Source of the DNA: JANQKX01 sp039028695
Lineage (GTDB): Bacteria > Pseudomonadota > Alphaproteobacteria > Kiloniellales > Kiloniellaceae
Assembly (NCBI GenBank): GCA_039028695.1
Contig: JBCCHN010000131.1
Span: 1 to 14,825, forward strand
DNA: 14,825 bases
Reading direction: 5' to 3'
Within the stretch, counting starts at the first letter, position 1. Each line of letters opens with the position of its first letter. The notes under the pieces were generated by a model that was not told the DNA's origin, ran no database searches, and was given only the letters and a program-made list of their open reading frames with translations. Shown one piece after another: positions 13,902 to 14,825 of the stretch. A program made the translations under genes and the position numbers.

Positions 13902-14612
13902 CTAACGCCCGGTGAGGGAAGCAATCGCGCTCTGTGTGTCTTCCGCTATGAGCTTTGAGGCTTCTGAAGCGTCCCTTTTTTTTAAGGAAAGTAAGATTGC
14001 CCGATGATGGCGCTCCGGCGAACGAGCGGCGCCCCTCTTGTCAAAGAGGCTTTGCAGATAAGGGCCGAGCTGAAGCCATAGGCTTTCAACAATCGCCAGC
14101 AGGGCCGGGCTATTCGCCTTTTGATAAATCGTAAAGTGAAAGGTGTGGTGGTGGGCTAGGTAGTCGCTGGCATCTCGTCGGGCGATCGCGTTTTCCATGC
14201 CATCGCAAGCCTCGTCTAAAATTCTCAGGTCTGCTCCGGTGAGCTTGTCAGCGGCCAGTTTGGTCGCCAGGGGTTCGAGGCTGTGGCGAATAAGACAAAG
14301 CTCCTTCAAACGTGCGGTTGAGAGTAGAGGGACCCGAATCGTTCGGTTGGGCGGCCCGTCCAATGCCCCTTCGGAAACCAGGCGCCGCAAGGCCTCGCGA
14401 ACGGGCATGGTGCTGGTCTCGAAAAGTTCGGCGATGGCACGGATGGTCATCGCCTGACCCGGCGCGTATTGGCCTCGCAGCAGTGCGATTCGCAATTGCT
14501 GGTAAAGTTGCTCTTGCAGCGTGTCTCTTTGAAGCCGCTGGGTTGCGGGCTCTCTTGCGAGCGAGGGGGTTGCTTTTGCTGTGGCCGACAATGGAAAGCG
14601 CCTTGAAGTCAT
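13902..14612 (-). CDS. GntR-family transcriptional regulator, FCD domain (second copy)
   Basis: The 236-residue protein has a winged helix-turn-helix (about 32-95, with MTIRAIAELFETSTMPVREALRRL) and an FCD domain (about 100-232). Metal-site positions are H159 (TFHFTIY) and H203 (ERHHRAI), with H155 in place of the usual Asp and D225 (IAEDTQ) in place of the last His, the same departures in kind as in the regulator at 10878-11585. The two share a near-identical recognition helix (TSxMPVREALxRLVS) and look like paralogues. A perfect ATGTGATCACAT lies 32 bp before its ATG start, so self-repression is likely. It converges on the hydroxyacid dehydrogenase with a 38-bp gap. The N-terminal 30 residues before the DNA-binding domain are longer than needed and uncharacterised. 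Confidence 0.93.
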   Translation of the reverse strand: MTSRRFPLSATAKATPSLAREPATQRLQRDTLQEQLYQQLRIALLRGQYAPGQAMTIRAIAELFETSTMPVREALRRLVSEGALDGPPNRTIRVPLLSTARLKELCLIRHSLEPLATKLAADKLTGADLRILDEACDGMENAIARRDASDYLAHHHTFHFTIYQKANSPALLAIVESLWLQLGPYLQSLFDKRGAARSPERHHRAILLSLKKRDASEASKLIAEDTQSAIASLTGR

Positions 14613-14637
14613 CGAATAAAAAGGTCGAAAAATTTAT

Positions 14638-14655
14638 TGTGATATGTGATCACAT
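14638..14655. promoter_or_regulatory. Operator upstream of the second FCD regulator
   Basis: ATGTGATCACAT (14644-14655) is a perfect 12-bp palindrome that contains TGTGATCACA. A further TGTGAT arm lies at 14638-14643, 7 bp from the matching arm in the palindrome. Its place, 32 bp before the regulator start, fits autoregulation, and it could also control a gene reading to the right. Confidence 0.6.
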
Positions 14656-14689
14656 CTTGACGAAAAGGTCCAGGGGGTTTTAGTTGTTT

Positions 14690-14825
14690 GACGGCTCGGA
14701 CGGCTCGGACGGCTCGGACGGCTCGGACGGCTCGGACGGCTCGGACGGCTCGGACGGCTCGGACGGCTCGGACGGCTCGGACGGCTCGGACGGCTCGGAC
14801 GGCTCGGACGGCTCGGACGGCTCGG
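14690..14825. repeat. Perfect 9-bp tandem repeat (GACGGCTCG), 15 copies, running off the window end
   Basis: The unit GACGGCTCG repeats without a single change from 14690 to 14824, with one more base before the edge. The period is a multiple of three. On the minus strand one frame reads repeating Ser-Glu-Pro and then NN and TAA at 14682-14680, which would be the C-terminal tail of a gene lying to the right. On the plus strand TTG 14684, with AGGGGG at 14672-14677 six nt upstream, would start Met-Phe-(Asp-Gly-Ser)n. Both readings are open and neither can be chosen from this window. Perfect identity suggests recent expansion by slippage, although an assembly artefact at a contig edge is also possible. 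Confidence 0.9.

Noticed and set aside
14690..14825. CRISPR array
   Set aside because: The unit is 9 bp without spacers, a simple tandem repeat.

Overview
The window (14,825 bp, moderately GC-rich, densely packed) looks like chromosomal DNA of a Gram-negative alphaproteobacterium, perhaps a free-living or marine Rhodospirillales-type organism. The grounds are family resemblance and architecture: a DctPQM TRAP transporter beside an amino-acid-type oxidoreductase, several FCD/GntR regulators, and an otsB-GH15-otsA trehalose operon. The taxonomic call is an inference. No rRNA, tRNA, CRISPR array, IS element or phage gene was seen.

Region 1 (1-4446, all +): the 3' end of an FAD-dependent D-amino-acid-dehydrogenase-like gene, then a complete TRAP transporter (periplasmic binding protein, small permease, large permease), then a zinc amidohydrolase of the aspartoacylase/succinylglutamate desuccinylase/DoeB family. 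This reads as an uptake-and-breakdown cluster for a small amino-acid-like or N-acylated solute. A strong hairpin separates the binding-protein gene from the permease genes.

Region 2 (4603-9588, all +): a tightly coupled operon of otsB, a GH15 glucoside hydrolase, otsA and glk. Two start/stop overlaps of 4 nt and a 2-nt gap join the four genes. OtsA and OtsB make trehalose. The GH15 enzyme could split it (or another alpha-glucoside) to glucose. Glucokinase returns glucose to glucose-6-phosphate. Together they could form a closed trehalose cycle.

Region 3 (9582-10644, -): a glutathione-S-transferase-like gene and a divergent msrB, overlapping each other and convergent with glk.

Region 4 (10645-14825): a near mirror-image unit. 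An FCD/GntR regulator (+) converges on a HisC-like aminotransferase (-). A D-2-hydroxyacid dehydrogenase (+) diverges from the aminotransferase and converges on a second, related FCD/GntR regulator (-). The 10-bp palindrome TGTGATCACA occurs exactly twice, once in front of the dehydrogenase and once in front of the second regulator; half-sites lie in front of the first regulator. This is a good candidate for a small locally controlled regulon. The window ends inside a perfect 9-bp tandem repeat (15 copies and still running), which on either strand could encode a tripeptide-repeat protein.

An unusual share of the genes appear to start at GTG or TTG rather than ATG. No gene-free stretch exceeds 300 bp; the longest gaps (10645-10877 and 12664-12885) are described as regulatory regions.
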